Both the position numbers and the translations under genes were made by a program. Of a stretch of DNA of 64,000 nt, positions 11,212 to 19,350 are shown piece after piece (the stretch's first letter is position 1; each line of letters begins with the position of its first letter). The DNA comes from Clostridium sp. CX1 (lineage in GTDB: Bacteria; Bacillota; Clostridia; Clostridiales; Clostridiaceae). The stretch spans positions 62,001 through 126,000 of the forward strand of contig NZ_JAODOO010000006.1 of the NCBI RefSeq assembly GCF_025398335.1, in the 5' to 3' direction. The notes under the pieces are model-generated. The model was not told the DNA's origin and made no database searches. It saw only the letters and a list, made by a program, of their open reading frames with translations.

Positions 11212-11355
11212 TTAGTCTAATGAATTATATATTAAAACCAACACTTTTTCTCCATACCTATGCTTCTTGTGGCTCTTTTCTTCATTGTTAGAAATAAAGT
11301 TACAACTACTTATTATAGAACTAGCTATCAAGAGAGAAACTATAATTTTTCTCAT
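11212..11355 (-). CDS. Tiny putative lipoprotein, 47 residues
   Basis: A short frame with an excellent AAGGAGGGA site upstream of the ATG at 11355. The product starts with a classical lipoprotein signal: MRKIIVSLLIASSIISSC, lipobox ISSC with Cys at 18. A mature tail of about 30 residues follows, with a Lys/His cluster (KSHKKHRYGEK). No family is recognised. It has its own terminator, shared with the facing gene. The size resembles lysis-protein-like or small exported lipoproteins, but nothing here assigns a role. Confidence 0.6.
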   Translation of the reverse strand: MRKIIVSLLIASSIISSCNFISNNEEKSHKKHRYGEKVLVLIYNSLD

Positions 11356-11614
11356 ATCTGTCCCTCCTTGCATATTTAAGATTTATAATAAAATGCTGTT
11401 GAACTATCCTTAGTTTATGCAATAGTACAGATAATACTTTATGATTATGATAGTACTAATTCCAATAAAACTAATATAAAGTTGTAACTTCAAATCCTTC
11501 AATATTTTAATCATACTAAATTAGTATATTTTTATCTATATAATATCGCCAAAGAAAACTTAACTTAATTTTTAAATCTCTAATATATTTTCATTTATAT
11601 CTTTAAGTTGAGAC

Positions 11615-13630
11615 TTATTGTAATTTCAAACACAAATTATCAATTTTAGAAATTAGATAATTTGTTACTATTTTATCCCCACCAAATATGCTTACGTCTA
11701 CTTTGTTGGCTCCAGTTACTCTATTAATGGATCTTGCCCCATTTACAAAGGCGTAATCTGATACGAGTATTAGTGGCTTACCTTCTATAGCTGCCGCTGC
11801 ACTTCCGCTTAGTGAATCTGGAAAGTTCTCACCATAAGCTACAAAGACCTTGTTCAAATTATTTGCATAAAAATAGTTGTTTATAGCTTCTCCAGTTTGG
11901 TACCTGTCACTTCCACCTAATCTTACTATTTTGCTGTTATCAAGCCCTGTAATTTGCTTGATTTTATTTTTAACATTATCAGTAATAACCCCAGTTCCAC
12001 CTACAATATAAACAGCAGAAGGTTGAATATCCTTAATATATTCTTCTACCTCTTCATGAAGTTTATTTGAAGATGTTAGAAGTATAGGCCATTGGCTAGA
12101 ACCTGCCTTTGGTGAAATACTTAAAGCGTCAGCAAAAGCTGAATCATTAGATATTACAATAGGAGTTCCTTTTTCTAAGGATAGACTCTCAGCAATTTTA
12201 ACACTAGTTTCATTTCTATCTAGCCCGCCAATTCTAATAATATTGCTATCAGAATATCCTTTTTCCTTAAGATATTCTACATATGAGTTATCTACAGAAC
12301 CCTCTCCACCTAAAATGTATATTTTTCCATCCTTGTTTAGAGTATTAGTAATATATTCTAGTATATTACTACTTCCTTTGCTTTCTAAACTTTTGTCTAC
12401 AAGAAGTAGAGGAGCATTAACCTTCTTGGCCAAGGTAACCCCTGCCAATCCATCTGGAAAATCATTACCACTAGCAATAACTACACTATCTAAACTGCTG
12501 CCAAAGTTCTTTTCAGCTATCAATCTAGAAGTTTCATATCTATCTTGCCCACCAAATCTTTCAATTTTATCAATTTTAGTTTGGACATTATTTATATCAC
12601 TTACTATTTTGAAAGGAGTAACAACTGGATTAGACCAATATCCTCTGCTATTTTTAGTCTCTAGTATATAGTAGTAATTGCCTTCATGCATTCCCTGTAG
12701 TTCTACAACTTTCTCTGTGGCGGAAGTATTTTCTGATATCTGGGTAATAAATTTTGAACTTCCTTCGATATCTCCCTCATATATTCTAATTCTATAAGCT
12801 GTCTGATAACCACCGTTAGCTGTGTCTGTAAAGTCCCACTTAAAATATATTTTGTTCTCATTATTATTAACAGCTTGTCTATATAGGGGAGCTTCAATAA
12901 TAGGTTTAGAGGCATTGTTCTCTATAAAATCATTGCCTATATATTTGTACCTTCCTAAGGTAAATCTAGAAGTTAACTCACTTTTAGATCTATAGTATTC
13001 TTTAACCTTTTGTCCACTACCATCCCTATTTCCATCTGTAGCCTCCAAGGTAGTAGCTCCTATTACCTGTCCATAATCATCATATACCCAGGACTGAAAA
13101 AAGGCTACATGGCTGCCTTTATCTAAAAGCACGTCCATGTTTCTTAAATCATCAATGGATATAGGATTTAAATATTGACCTAAAGTACTAGTTGACTGTT
13201 TCCATCCTGGAATCTTTAAAGAGCTTTGCACAAATCCAGAACAGTCTAATCCTGCAGTTCCAGCTTTATATCCACCTTCTGTTTGTACATTTCCTGCCGT
13301 AGCCCCTTTATTTATTCCATCTAAGAAGCTGCTCCATTGTTTCACGGAGGTTGTATCAATTCCGTCTAGTCCTCCCCAATTATAAGGCACACCAAATTCC
13401 TGTGATGTTTCCTTTCCCTTTAGCTGATCCGGTAATTCAGTACCACTATTAACATTTCCATTTAAGCCCCTGGCATAATTCCAAAGAACATAGGCCATAT
13501 CATATCCTCTGCTCTGCGCTTGCTGCCTAGTTATATTTGTTGGTGCAGCTGCATAGGTTTTATATGATAAACACATTGTACTTACTACTATTGTTGCTAT
13601 AAATGAAATAAACTTATTTCTTCTTTTCAA
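11615..13630 (-). CDS. Secreted NlpC/P60-like cell-wall protein with CWB2 repeats
   Basis: Probable surface peptidoglycan hydrolase, 671 residues. Translation starts at TTG 13630, 7 nt after GGAGG. A signal peptide (KRRNKFISFIATIVVSTMCLSYKTYA) is followed by an NlpC/P60-like region with GVPYNWGG, the presumed catalytic Cys in GLDCSGFVQ and His in GSHVAFF. A fibronectin-like region follows (about 240-350), then three cell-wall-binding repeat-2 units of about 95 residues, each opening with a GG-x-DRYxT motif (ERFGGQDRYETS, RIGGLDRNETS, RLGGSDRYQTG). CWB2 triplets bind secondary wall polymer non-covalently in Clostridium. The gene is monocistronic. Confidence 0.88.
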   Translation of the reverse strand: MKRRNKFISFIATIVVSTMCLSYKTYAAAPTNITRQQAQSRGYDMAYVLWNYARGLNGNVNSGTELPDQLKGKETSQEFGVPYNWGGLDGIDTTSVKQWSSFLDGINKGATAGNVQTEGGYKAGTAGLDCSGFVQSSLKIPGWKQSTSTLGQYLNPISIDDLRNMDVLLDKGSHVAFFQSWVYDDYGQVIGATTLEATDGNRDGSGQKVKEYYRSKSELTSRFTLGRYKYIGNDFIENNASKPIIEAPLYRQAVNNNENKIYFKWDFTDTANGGYQTAYRIRIYEGDIEGSSKFITQISENTSATEKVVELQGMHEGNYYYILETKNSRGYWSNPVVTPFKIVSDINNVQTKIDKIERFGGQDRYETSRLIAEKNFGSSLDSVVIASGNDFPDGLAGVTLAKKVNAPLLLVDKSLESKGSSNILEYITNTLNKDGKIYILGGEGSVDNSYVEYLKEKGYSDSNIIRIGGLDRNETSVKIAESLSLEKGTPIVISNDSAFADALSISPKAGSSQWPILLTSSNKLHEEVEEYIKDIQPSAVYIVGGTGVITDNVKNKIKQITGLDNSKIVRLGGSDRYQTGEAINNYFYANNLNKVFVAYGENFPDSLSGSAAAAIEGKPLILVSDYAFVNGARSINRVTGANKVDVSIFGGDKIVTNYLISKIDNLCLKLQ

Positions 13631-13940
13631 TAATACACCTCCAAAAGTTAAACTAGATCTCTTTCCTAAATAAAGTCTCATAAAATTCAAGTTTTCCTTA
13701 ATAGGTAACTCATAATTATTAGAGCTTGACCTTATATTATAAGTTTAAGGTATAGATGTGCATAATTTCAATGTGATACTTATTCCTGTGTTGGAAGCCT
13801 ATCTCGTTAAAACATCTTATTTCCAATAATAAATTAATAATTATTACTCATCAAAATAATATAGTATAATTATTTTATAAGGTGTATAGTTTAGACTTTA
13901 TATATGATATAAAAATCATATAATTTAAATCTGTCATCAG

Positions 13941-14035
13941 ACAGCCTTTAAAGGCAGGAAAAATAGCTTGAAAACACTAAATATAAAACACTTTTTTGTT
14001 TATACTATTACTAATAAGCCTATAGGAAAGGCTGT
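13941..14035 (+). promoter_or_regulatory. Structured leader candidate upstream of the selenoprotein gene
   Basis: ACAGCCTTT (13941-13949) is exactly complementary to AAAGGCTGT (14027-14035). Local alternatives compete: the perfect 12-bp palindrome at 13944-13955 (GCCTTTAAAGGC) and AGCCT/AGGCT at 14018-14033. It matches no riboswitch class that I recognise. Confidence 0.35.
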
Positions 14036-14071
14036 AATATCTATGTAATAAGAGAATAAGGAGAAATTTTT

Positions 14072-14680
14072 ATGAAGCATAAGTTCACAATATTTTCAGA
14101 TAACATTTGACCCTTTTGCTATATTGGCAAAGGTATTGTCGACAAATTAAAGGAAGAGTTTGATATCGAAGATGAATGGCTTCCCTTTGAAATTCACCCT
14201 GAAACTCCAGAAGAAGGGGTCCCTATGGCAGAAAAATTCCCATCAGCTTCAATAGATAGGATGTTTGACAACCTCAAAAGTATGGGTATGCCCTATGGTA
14301 TAGATTTTAATAAAAATGATATTTTGTCAAATTCCCGTAAATCTCTAGAAGCAGGAGAGTATTCAAAGGAAATAGGCAAATTTCATGAATTCCACCAAAA
14401 TATATTTCGTGCTTACTTTAGTGAAGGTAAAGATATAGGTGATATAGAAGTAATAAAAGGTGTTGCCCAAATCAGTGGGTTAAATATAGATGAACTCACA
14501 GGCAGGCTTCACTCAGGTATTTATGAAAAAAACGTAAGAGATGTTCAAAAGAGAGCTCAGATGTATGAAATAAATAGTGCTCCAACATTTATAATAGATG
14601 ATAAATTCGTCATTGTAGGTGCACAGCCATTAGAGGCTTTTAGAAAAACCTTGTTAGATATTGAAAAACAACAATACTAA
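14072..14680 (+). CDS. Selenocysteine-containing FrnE/DsbA-like oxidoreductase
   Basis: Probable thiol:disulfide oxidoreductase of the FrnE-type DsbA family, 202 residues when TGA 14108-14110 is read as selenocysteine. The ATG at 14072 has AAGGAGA 7 nt upstream. The frame runs MKHKFTIFSDNI-U-PFCYIGKGIVDKLKEE, so the active site is U13-P-F-C16, exactly where the family has CPxC. The frame stays open after the TGA and keeps the whole fold, including WLPFEIHPETP, the helical insert and the cis-Pro loop SAPTFIIDDKF with VGAQPLEAF. Two overlapping hairpins follow the TGA as SECIS candidates. Annotation from ATG 14225 would miss the active site. The alternative is a nonsense mutation, unlikely at precisely the catalytic codon. 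Confidence 0.87.
14111..14139 (+). promoter_or_regulatory. Candidate bacterial SECIS element
   Basis: Two folds are possible immediately after the TGA. Fold A is CCTTT/AAAGG plus GC/GC with a single bulged T at 14117 and a 7-base loop. Fold B is ATATT (14121-14125) with GGTAT (14132-14136) and the loop GGCAAA, which starts 16 nt after the TGA and has G at its first two positions, as in the bacterial SECIS model. Stability is modest. Confidence 0.5.
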
Positions 14681-14691
14681 TCTCAAGCTGT

Positions 14692-14808
14692 ATCAAACTA
14701 AATGGGGCTATGGCATTAAGAAATTTACATACAATATATTGGTTTGCAGCTCAATAACAAACGCAATATGTTGGGAACTTTATTCTTAGTGCCACAGCCC
14801 CTTTTGAT
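14692..14808. repeat. Long imperfect hairpin, MITE- or terminator-like
   Basis: Nested arms: ATCAAA with TTTTGAT; a 19-bp arm (14704-14722 with 14783-14801, two non-Watson-Crick positions); and CAATATATTGGTTTG (14732-14746) with 14758-14773. It fills the gap between the convergent selenoprotein and HAD genes and may terminate both. Its length and compensating differences resemble a small palindromic mobile repeat. Confidence 0.55.
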
Positions 14809-14829
14809 GTATAAACTTAAACTTATTAC

Positions 14830-15489
14830 CTAAAAATACTCTTTTAGTTCACTGATATTACGGATAACAACATCAACTTCTTCTAACTCACCGGGCTGTG
14901 CAAAACCATAATCACACCCAATAGTATATATATAATTTTTCTTTCCTGCTTCTATATCGTGTTTTCTATCTCCAACTATAACCATCTCTTCTGAATACTT
15001 ATCTTTTACTTTAGCTAAGATTTCATACTTGGGAATAAAATCATATTCCTCTGAGCATATCATATCTTGAAAATAGTTATGCAAGTTAAATAGCTTTGCA
15101 TGTGAATCTCTATAGTATATTCTACAATTACTGATGAAAACTAAATTATAGCCTTTATTCCTTAAGTAATCTAATGTTTCTACTGCACCTTTATACAAAA
15201 CTGCCTTTCCCTGTTCTATAAGTGACTTCATTTCATCTCCAACTATTTGCCTACCTTTATCCTGTATTGCCTTTGGTAAATTAGGCATAAAGTTTTCCCA
15301 CATCTCCTGGCTGTTATAGCCTAACCAATAGCTAATTTCTTCATCCTTCCACTGTCTTGGCTCTGCAAATTTATTTTCCACAAGATAAGCGTAGGCTTTC
15401 TTAAAGGCAGGGCCATAGATTTTCATACTGTCATGCAAAGTTCCATCATAATCAAAAAAGATAGTTTTTATATTCTCAAAATTAATCAT
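14830..15489 (-). CDS. HAD-superfamily hydrolase
   Basis: 219-residue haloacid-dehalogenase-type phosphatase. Motif I is FFDYDGTLHDS (nucleophile Asp near residue 13), motif II is in VFISNCR, and motifs III/IV are K-x-x-Y and VGDRKHDIEAG. An alpha-helical C1 cap lies between motifs I and II. This is the general phosphoglycolate-phosphatase/beta-phosphoglucomutase branch; the substrate cannot be told. It lies just downstream of ribH, beyond a probable terminator. Association with riboflavin synthesis (the pathway needs a HAD phosphatase) is possible but unproven. Confidence 0.88.
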   Translation of the reverse strand: MINFENIKTIFFDYDGTLHDSMKIYGPAFKKAYAYLVENKFAEPRQWKDEEISYWLGYNSQEMWENFMPNLPKAIQDKGRQIVGDEMKSLIEQGKAVLYKGAVETLDYLRNKGYNLVFISNCRIYYRDSHAKLFNLHNYFQDMICSEEYDFIPKYEILAKVKDKYSEEMVIVGDRKHDIEAGKKNYIYTIGCDYGFAQPGELEEVDVVIRNISELKEYF

Positions 15490-15542
15490 TTGCTCTTCAC
15501 TTCCTTATATTTATTTATAAAGTGAAACTTGGATTAGATTCG

Positions 15543-15579
15543 GATAAAGAAATTCAGATAGATTTTATCTACCTGAATT
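15543..15579 (-). terminator. Terminator of the rib operon
   Basis: AATTCAG-x-TAGA (15551-15562) pairs with TCTA-x-CTGAATT (15568-15579), with one mismatch and a 5-base loop. A T-rich tract follows on the minus strand. It lies 30 bp after ribH. Confidence 0.65.
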
Positions 15580-15607
15580 CCCATCCTGCTCTATAGAGTT
15601 CTACATA

Positions 15608-16069
15608 TTAAACTTGCTTTAGTAAATTAGCCATTTCTATTGCAGTAACTGCAGCATCATATCCTTTATTTCCAGCCTTTGTTCCTGCCCTCTCTATAGC
15701 CTGCTCGATAGTATCTGTAGTTAACACACCAAAAACAACTGGTACTCCTGTTTCTAGAGAAACGCTTGCAACCCCTTTTGATACTTCAGCAGATACATAC
15801 TCAAAGTGTGGTGTTGCCCCTCTTATTACAGCTCCTAAACATATTACAGCATCATATTTTTTTGTGTTTACCATCTTTTTTGCTACAAGGGGAATTTCAA
15901 AAGCTCCTGGAACCCATGCAATTTCAATATTTTCTTCTTCAACACCATGACGCTTAAATCCATCAATTGCACCAGATAATAGTTTTCCTCCTATAAATTC
16001 ATTAAATCTTCCTACTATAATCCCAAACTTTAACCCTTGCGCTATTAAACTTCCTTCATAAACTTTCAT
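15608..16069 (-). CDS. ribH: 6,7-dimethyl-8-ribityllumazine synthase
   Basis: Condenses 5-amino-6-ribitylaminouracil with 3,4-dihydroxy-2-butanone 4-phosphate, the penultimate step to riboflavin, usually in a 60-mer capsid. 153 residues is the normal length. Visible are [41 protein letters not shown] with its catalytic His, and [12 protein letters not shown]. It lies one base after ribBA, whose last codons supply the ribosome site (GAGGAACAATAAG-ATG), so the two are translationally coupled. Confidence 0.98.
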   Translation of the reverse strand: MKVYEGSLIAQGLKFGIIVGRFNEFIGGKLLSGAIDGFKRHGVEEENIEIAWVPGAFEIPLVAKKMVNTKKYDAVICLGAVIRGATPHFEYVSAEVSKGVASVSLETGVPVVFGVLTTDTIEQAIERAGTKAGNKGYDAAVTAIEMANLLKQV

Positions 16070-16070
16070 C

Positions 16071-17282
16071 TTATTGTTCCTCCTTAAAATTTAACATATG
16101 ACCTAATTTTTGTTTTTTAGTTTTTAAATAATATTCATTTCTCTCATTATGATTCATTTGAATTGGTACTCTATTTAGAATTTCTATTCCATATCCCGAA
16201 AGACCAGCTATCTTCCTTGGATTGTTTGTCATTAGATTTACTTTCTCAACCTTAAGATCAGCTAATATTTGTGCTCCTATACCATAATCTCTCATGTCAG
16301 CTTCAAACCCTAAAGCTAAGTTTGCTTCTACAGTATCCATACCTTGATCCTGAAGAGCATAGGCTCTTAACTTATTAATAAGTCCAATTCCTCTGCCTTC
16401 CTGACGCATATATAGAAGAACACCTCTTCCTTCTTCTTCAATTTCTTTCATTGCTGCTGCAAATTGTTCTCCACAATCGCATCTTAAAGAGCCAAAGGCA
16501 TCTCCTGTAAGACACTCAGAATGAACTCTTACTAAAACAGGTTCTTCACCAGCAACTTCTCCTTTAACTAAAGCAACATGATGTTCACCATTTAGCGTAT
16601 TTTCATAACCAATTATTTTAAATTCTCCATATTTTGTAGGCATTTTAGCTTCCGTTACTCTTTTTATATAAACTTCATTTTTTCTACGGTAAGCAATTAA
16701 ATCTGCAATGGTAACAATCTTCAAATTATGTTCTTTTACATACTCCATAAGTTCTGGAGTTCTTGCCATTGTTCCATCTTCACTCATAATTTCACAGATT
16801 ACTCCAGCTGGATATAATCCTGCAAGTTTTGCAAAATCCACAGCAGCCTCTGTGTGACCTGCTCTCTTTAACACTCCACCTTTTCTAGCCTCTAGTGGAA
16901 AAACATGACCTGGTCTTTTGAAGTCCTTTTCTTCCGCCTTTGGGTCTAATACTTTTCTAACTGTAGCTGCTCTTTCATAGGCTGATATTCCTGTAGTAGT
17001 TTCTGCTGCATCTATTGACACCGTAAAAGCAGTCTTATGTGGATCTGTATTCTCTGATACCATTGGATGGATATGTAGTTCATCTAATCTTTCGCCTGTA
17101 ATTGGCATACAGATTAATCCTCTTCCGTACTTTGCCATAAAATTAATGGCTTCAGGAGTTACCTTTTCTGCTGCCATTAGTAAATCTCCTTCATTTTCTC
17201 TATCTTCATCATCTACAACAACAATTATTTTACCTTCTCTAATATCTTCAATAGCTTCTTCAATAGTATTAAACTTATACAC
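16071..17282 (-). CDS. ribBA: Bifunctional DHBP synthase / GTP cyclohydrolase II
   Basis: Makes both riboflavin precursors: 3,4-dihydroxy-2-butanone 4-phosphate from ribulose 5-phosphate, and 2,5-diamino-6-ribosylamino-pyrimidinone 5-phosphate from GTP. 403 residues. The N-terminal RibB half carries [13 protein letters not shown] and [10 protein letters not shown]; the C-terminal RibA half has the zinc-binding [21 protein letters not shown] and [13 protein letters not shown]. The start is GTG 17282, 7 nt after GGGGG. It is third of four genes in the rib operon. Confidence 0.98.
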   Translation of the reverse strand: MYKFNTIEEAIEDIREGKIIVVVDDEDRENEGDLLMAAEKVTPEAINFMAKYGRGLICMPITGERLDELHIHPMVSENTDPHKTAFTVSIDAAETTTGISAYERAATVRKVLDPKAEEKDFKRPGHVFPLEARKGGVLKRAGHTEAAVDFAKLAGLYPAGVICEIMSEDGTMARTPELMEYVKEHNLKIVTIADLIAYRRKNEVYIKRVTEAKMPTKYGEFKIIGYENTLNGEHHVALVKGEVAGEEPVLVRVHSECLTGDAFGSLRCDCGEQFAAAMKEIEEEGRGVLLYMRQEGRGIGLINKLRAYALQDQGMDTVEANLALGFEADMRDYGIGAQILADLKVEKVNLMTNNPRKIAGLSGYGIEILNRVPIQMNHNERNEYYLKTKKQKLGHMLNFKEEQ

Positions 17283-17355
17283 TTTTATTCCCCCTATCTT
17301 AATTCTTTAAATTTTTATTGTATTTTTCGTAATTTTACTATTTCGAAAATTAAGT

Positions 17356-18006
17356 CTATACAAATCCGTTTTTACTTAAAAAATCCAGGTCAATACCTTT
17401 TTTTATCTCCGGCTCTTCCTTAACAAAGATTAGCTTTTCAATATACTTACCAACCATATCACATTCTAGATTAACCATATCGCCTGTTTTCTTCCTTAGC
17501 AATGTTGTGGCATCCCTTGTATGTGGTATTATAGATACTTTGAATATTGAATCGTCTACATAGGCCACTGTTAAACTTACTCCGTCAATAGCAATAGATC
17601 CCTTCTCCACAATATATCTTAATATTTCTGGGGAGGTACTGATGGTAATCCAAACAGCGTTATCTTCATTTTCATATTTAGCTATTACCCCTATCCCATC
17701 AATATGACCACTAACCATATGACCTCCCAGTCTATCTCCTACTCTTAAAGCCCTTTCTAAGTTAACTTCATCTCCTGAAGACAAATTCTTTAGGTTGCTT
17801 CTTCTCATAGTTTCTGCCATTACATCAACGGTAAAATGATTTGTACTAAAGTCTGTTACTGTTAAACATACTCCATTAGTACTTATACTATCCCCCAGCT
17901 TTACTTCTTCTAATACTTTCTTTGCTTTAATAGTAATCCTGGCAGATTTTGTAGATTTAATTATAGCCTGTATGATTCCTACTTCCTCTACTAACCCAGT
18001 AAACAT
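17356..18006 (-). CDS. ribE: Riboflavin synthase alpha chain
   Basis: Dismutates two lumazine molecules to riboflavin. 216 residues from the ATG at 18006, chosen because AGGAGG lies 8 nt upstream and homologues start MFTGLVEEVG. Two tandem lumazine-binding barrels are seen: the first with LGDSISTNGVCLTV and the second with KGSIAIDGVSLTV, each followed by DVMAETMRRSNL- or SIIPHTRDATTL-like loops, and VSGHIDGIG joins them. It follows ribD by 53 bp in the same operon. Confidence 0.97.
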   Translation of the reverse strand: MFTGLVEEVGIIQAIIKSTKSARITIKAKKVLEEVKLGDSISTNGVCLTVTDFSTNHFTVDVMAETMRRSNLKNLSSGDEVNLERALRVGDRLGGHMVSGHIDGIGVIAKYENEDNAVWITISTSPEILRYIVEKGSIAIDGVSLTVAYVDDSIFKVSIIPHTRDATTLLRKKTGDMVNLECDMVGKYIEKLIFVKEEPEIKKGIDLDFLSKNGFV

Positions 18007-18059
18007 AAAGGAGTCCTCCTTTCCTTCTATATTGGTCAATCTCATATATTAAATCCAAT

Positions 18060-19157
18060 CTAGTGTTTTTTTACATAGCCCTCTAACATTACATCCTCCT
18101 TAAAGCTGTGTATTTCAATATTTTCAATTGAAATGGCTTCACTCATAAGGGCTTTTCCTAATCCTCCAACTGGTGTTTTTGCCTCTCTGCCACCTATAAT
18201 CTTTGGGGCTATAAAAGCATTAACTTTGTCAACAATACCTTCCTCAATAGCGGAATAGTTCAATTCGCTTCCACCTTCTAAAAGCACACTATCTATAGCT
18301 CTTTCTCCCAGGGCTTTCATAAGATAACTTAAATCTACTCTATTATTTTTTAATGGAGTAATAATAATCTCTACACCAGCACTTTCTAAAGCTTTTAACT
18401 TATTTCCATCTGCCAATTCCGTGGTGGCAATGATTGTTTTTGCTTTAGACTGTACGTGAAGTACCTTAGCTTCTAATGGAATTCTTGTATTACTATCAAC
18501 TATAATCCTTATTGGATCACTTCCATTGCCAGTATCAAGCCTTGTTGTTAGGAGAGGGTCATCTGCTAGTATTGTCCCTATGCCTACCATAATAGATGAA
18601 ACCCTATGCCTTAGTTGATGAACAAATTTTCTAGAAAATTCGTTTGTAACCCACTTTGAATCTCCAGTATAGGCTGCAATTTTACCATCTAAGGTCATGG
18701 CTGTTTTTAAAATACAAAAAGGAAGCTTTGTTGTTATGTATTTCAAAAAGATTTCATTTAGTTTTCTCCCCTCTTCTTCCATAACACCAGTAACAACTTC
18801 AATATTGTTATCCTTTAGTATCTGGATGCCTTTTCCGCTTACTAGAGGGTTTGGGTCTTTTAAACCTATAACAACCTTCTTGATTCCTTTTTCAACTATT
18901 GCCTTTGCACAGGGTGGAGTTTTACCATAATGTGAACAAGGCTCCAGTGTCACATACATGGTTGCACCTTTAACGTCTTCGGTGGCATTTTTAAAGGCAT
19001 TTACTTCTGCATGATTGCTTCCGTAAACTTCATGATATCCTTCTCCAATAATCTTTCCATCTTTGACTATTACAGCTCCAACTAAAGGGTTAGGGTTAGT
19101 ATATCCAATTCCCATAGCAGCTAATTCTAATGCCCTTTTCATATATTTAGTTTCCAT
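18060..19157 (-). CDS. ribD: Riboflavin deaminase/reductase
   Basis: Bifunctional enzyme for two successive steps, pyrimidine deamination and ribosyl-chain reduction. 365 residues. The deaminase domain has the zinc motif NHAEVNA and YVTLEPCSHYGKTPPC (about 48-85); the reductase domain has LKTAMTLDGKIAAYTGDSKW, VGIGTILADDPLLTTR and LLEGGSELNYSAI. It is first in the rib operon. Its ribosome site is weak (GGTGTG) and its own FMN riboswitch is no longer adjacent: IS607-type DNA lies between them, so transcription must arrive through tnpB or from a new promoter. Confidence 0.97.
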   Translation of the reverse strand: METKYMKRALELAAMGIGYTNPNPLVGAVIVKDGKIIGEGYHEVYGSNHAEVNAFKNATEDVKGATMYVTLEPCSHYGKTPPCAKAIVEKGIKKVVIGLKDPNPLVSGKGIQILKDNNIEVVTGVMEEEGRKLNEIFLKYITTKLPFCILKTAMTLDGKIAAYTGDSKWVTNEFSRKFVHQLRHRVSSIMVGIGTILADDPLLTTRLDTGNGSDPIRIIVDSNTRIPLEAKVLHVQSKAKTIIATTELADGNKLKALESAGVEIIITPLKNNRVDLSYLMKALGERAIDSVLLEGGSELNYSAIEEGIVDKVNAFIAPKIIGGREAKTPVGGLGKALMSEAISIENIEIHSFKEDVMLEGYVKKH

Positions 19158-19199
19158 TTCACACCGTTACCAAAATATTATAAAACTTTATAAAAAGAT

Positions 19200-19350
19200 T
19201 ATAAAAGTTTATTATTTTGTTTCTTTCCTACTTCATAGTGTTCCATTTTGCCGAAGCTACTTTGGTTTGTATAACACTTCATAGGCCTTGCTACTTTTCA
19301 GTAGTGGGTTGCAACGAATACCCAATTTAGAATATCTTTTAAACTGATAT
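19200..19350 (-). ncRNA. Probable TnpB-associated omega RNA / right end of IS607-like element
   Basis: The sequence from the 3' end of tnpB toward ribD folds into consecutive hairpins on the minus strand: TGGGT/ACCCA (19305-19309 with 19320-19324), CTACT-GAAA-AGTAG (19291-19304), AGTGTT/AACACT (19237-19242 with 19273-19278) and the tetraloop stem GC-TTCG-GC (19250-19257). TnpB systems of IS605/IS607 encode their guide scaffold exactly here, with the guide taken from DNA beyond the right end. The exact end is not resolved. Confidence 0.5.

Noticed and set aside
13631-13860. c-di-GMP riboswitch or T-box upstream of the NlpC/P60 gene
   Set aside because: I compared the minus strand with the c-di-GMP-I core and T-box sequences and found no matching conserved blocks.
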